Both the position numbers and the translations under genes were made by a program. A stretch of 61,089 nucleotides of DNA, taken from NCBI GenBank assembly GCA_026982395.1, contig JALSHD010000113.1:1-61089 (forward strand), read 5' to 3'. Positions 60,963 to 61,089 of the stretch are shown one piece after another. Source of the stretch: Chromatiales bacterium (GTDB lineage: Bacteria; Pseudomonadota; Gammaproteobacteria; Thiohalospirales; Thiohalospiraceae). A model generated the notes under the pieces. It was given only the letters and a program-made list of their open reading frames with translations, did no database searches and was not told the DNA's origin. Within the stretch, counting starts at the first letter, position 1; every line of letters starts with the position of its first letter.

Positions 60963-61089
60963 GTGTCTAAGGAAAAATTTGAACGTACCAAGCCGCACGT
61001 AAACGTCGGCACCATCGGCCACGTTGACCACGGCAAGACAACGCTGACGGCGGCGCTGACGAAGGTAATGGCGGAGAAGCACGGTGGCG
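60963..61089 (+). CDS. tuf: elongation factor Tu, N-terminal part
   Basis: 42 codons from GTG 60963, preceded by GGAGGAG; the gene runs off the right edge. [20 protein letters not shown] and the P-loop GHVDHGKTT are the EF-Tu N-terminus. It lies 68 bp after tRNA-Thr with no terminator between them, so it is cotranscribed with the tRNAs. The GTP-bound protein brings aminoacyl-tRNA to the ribosome. Confidence 0.98.
   Translation, partial: MSKEKFERTKPHVNVGTIGHVDHGKTTLTAALTKVMAEKHGG

Overview
The window is from a gammaproteobacterium-like genome. It ends with tRNA-Tyr, tRNA-Gly, tRNA-Thr and tuf, an order common in gamma- and betaproteobacteria. It also carries a monothiol glutaredoxin/BolA pair and a YhaO/YhaN nuclease pair. 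The very large set of c-type cytochromes points to an anaerobically respiring or sulfur/metal-active organism. The sequence alone does not name a genus. No CRISPR array, integrase, transposase or capsid gene was recognised.

1-14.6 kb: a divergent pair of transcription units. Leftward are an outer-membrane beta-barrel gene cut by the window edge and a Met/His-rich lipoprotein. Rightward is a tightly overlapped nine-gene operon (2429-14573): an octaheme cytochrome with a Gly-rich membrane sorting tail, a tiny Cys-rich membrane protein, a 409-residue beta-barrel, hepta-, octa- (lipoprotein) and hexaheme cytochromes, a NapH-like polyferredoxin fused to an octaheme domain, a triheme cytochrome, and an NHL beta-propeller fused to twelve heme sites. 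I count 52 candidate heme sites. The gene set can be read as an electron path from the quinone pool through the periplasm and the outer membrane to the outside.

14.7-24.7 kb: a surface and envelope region with lower G+C. It holds a 43-residue small ORF, a 1605-residue multidomain surface protein (LamG-like, C-type lectin, four tandem 92-codon repeats, Ca-binding repeats, Calx-beta, C-terminal sorting signal), an OmpA-family protein and a multicopper oxidase. A remnant of a radical-SAM maturase (SPASM part only) lies near a 142-residue protein of unknown function, followed by a VOC protein and a secreted protein.

24.9-52.1 kb, all leftward: an extracellular contractile injection system (eCIS). 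It encodes sheath, tube, chaperone-like protein, Pro-rich linker, DUF4255 terminator, AAA+ ATPase, tube/LysM/hub/spike/PAAR/gp25 proteins, two baseplate J-type proteins, a tail-I-like protein and a DUF6519 protein. Two DUF4157 proteins are probable cargo; one carries a C-terminal Cys/His/Asp arrangement like papain/transglutaminase-fold enzymes. A 717-residue protein of unknown function lies upstream of the sheath gene. It shares with the sheath a 43-bp promoter element containing GCAAAA direct repeats 21 bp apart, so the two units are probably co-activated.

52.1-61.1 kb: an AT-rich triheme cytochrome with IPT/TIG-like domains, then housekeeping genes: nudF, yhaO-like, grxD, a bolA-family gene, yhaN-like, and the tRNA-tuf operon with a stringent-type promoter.
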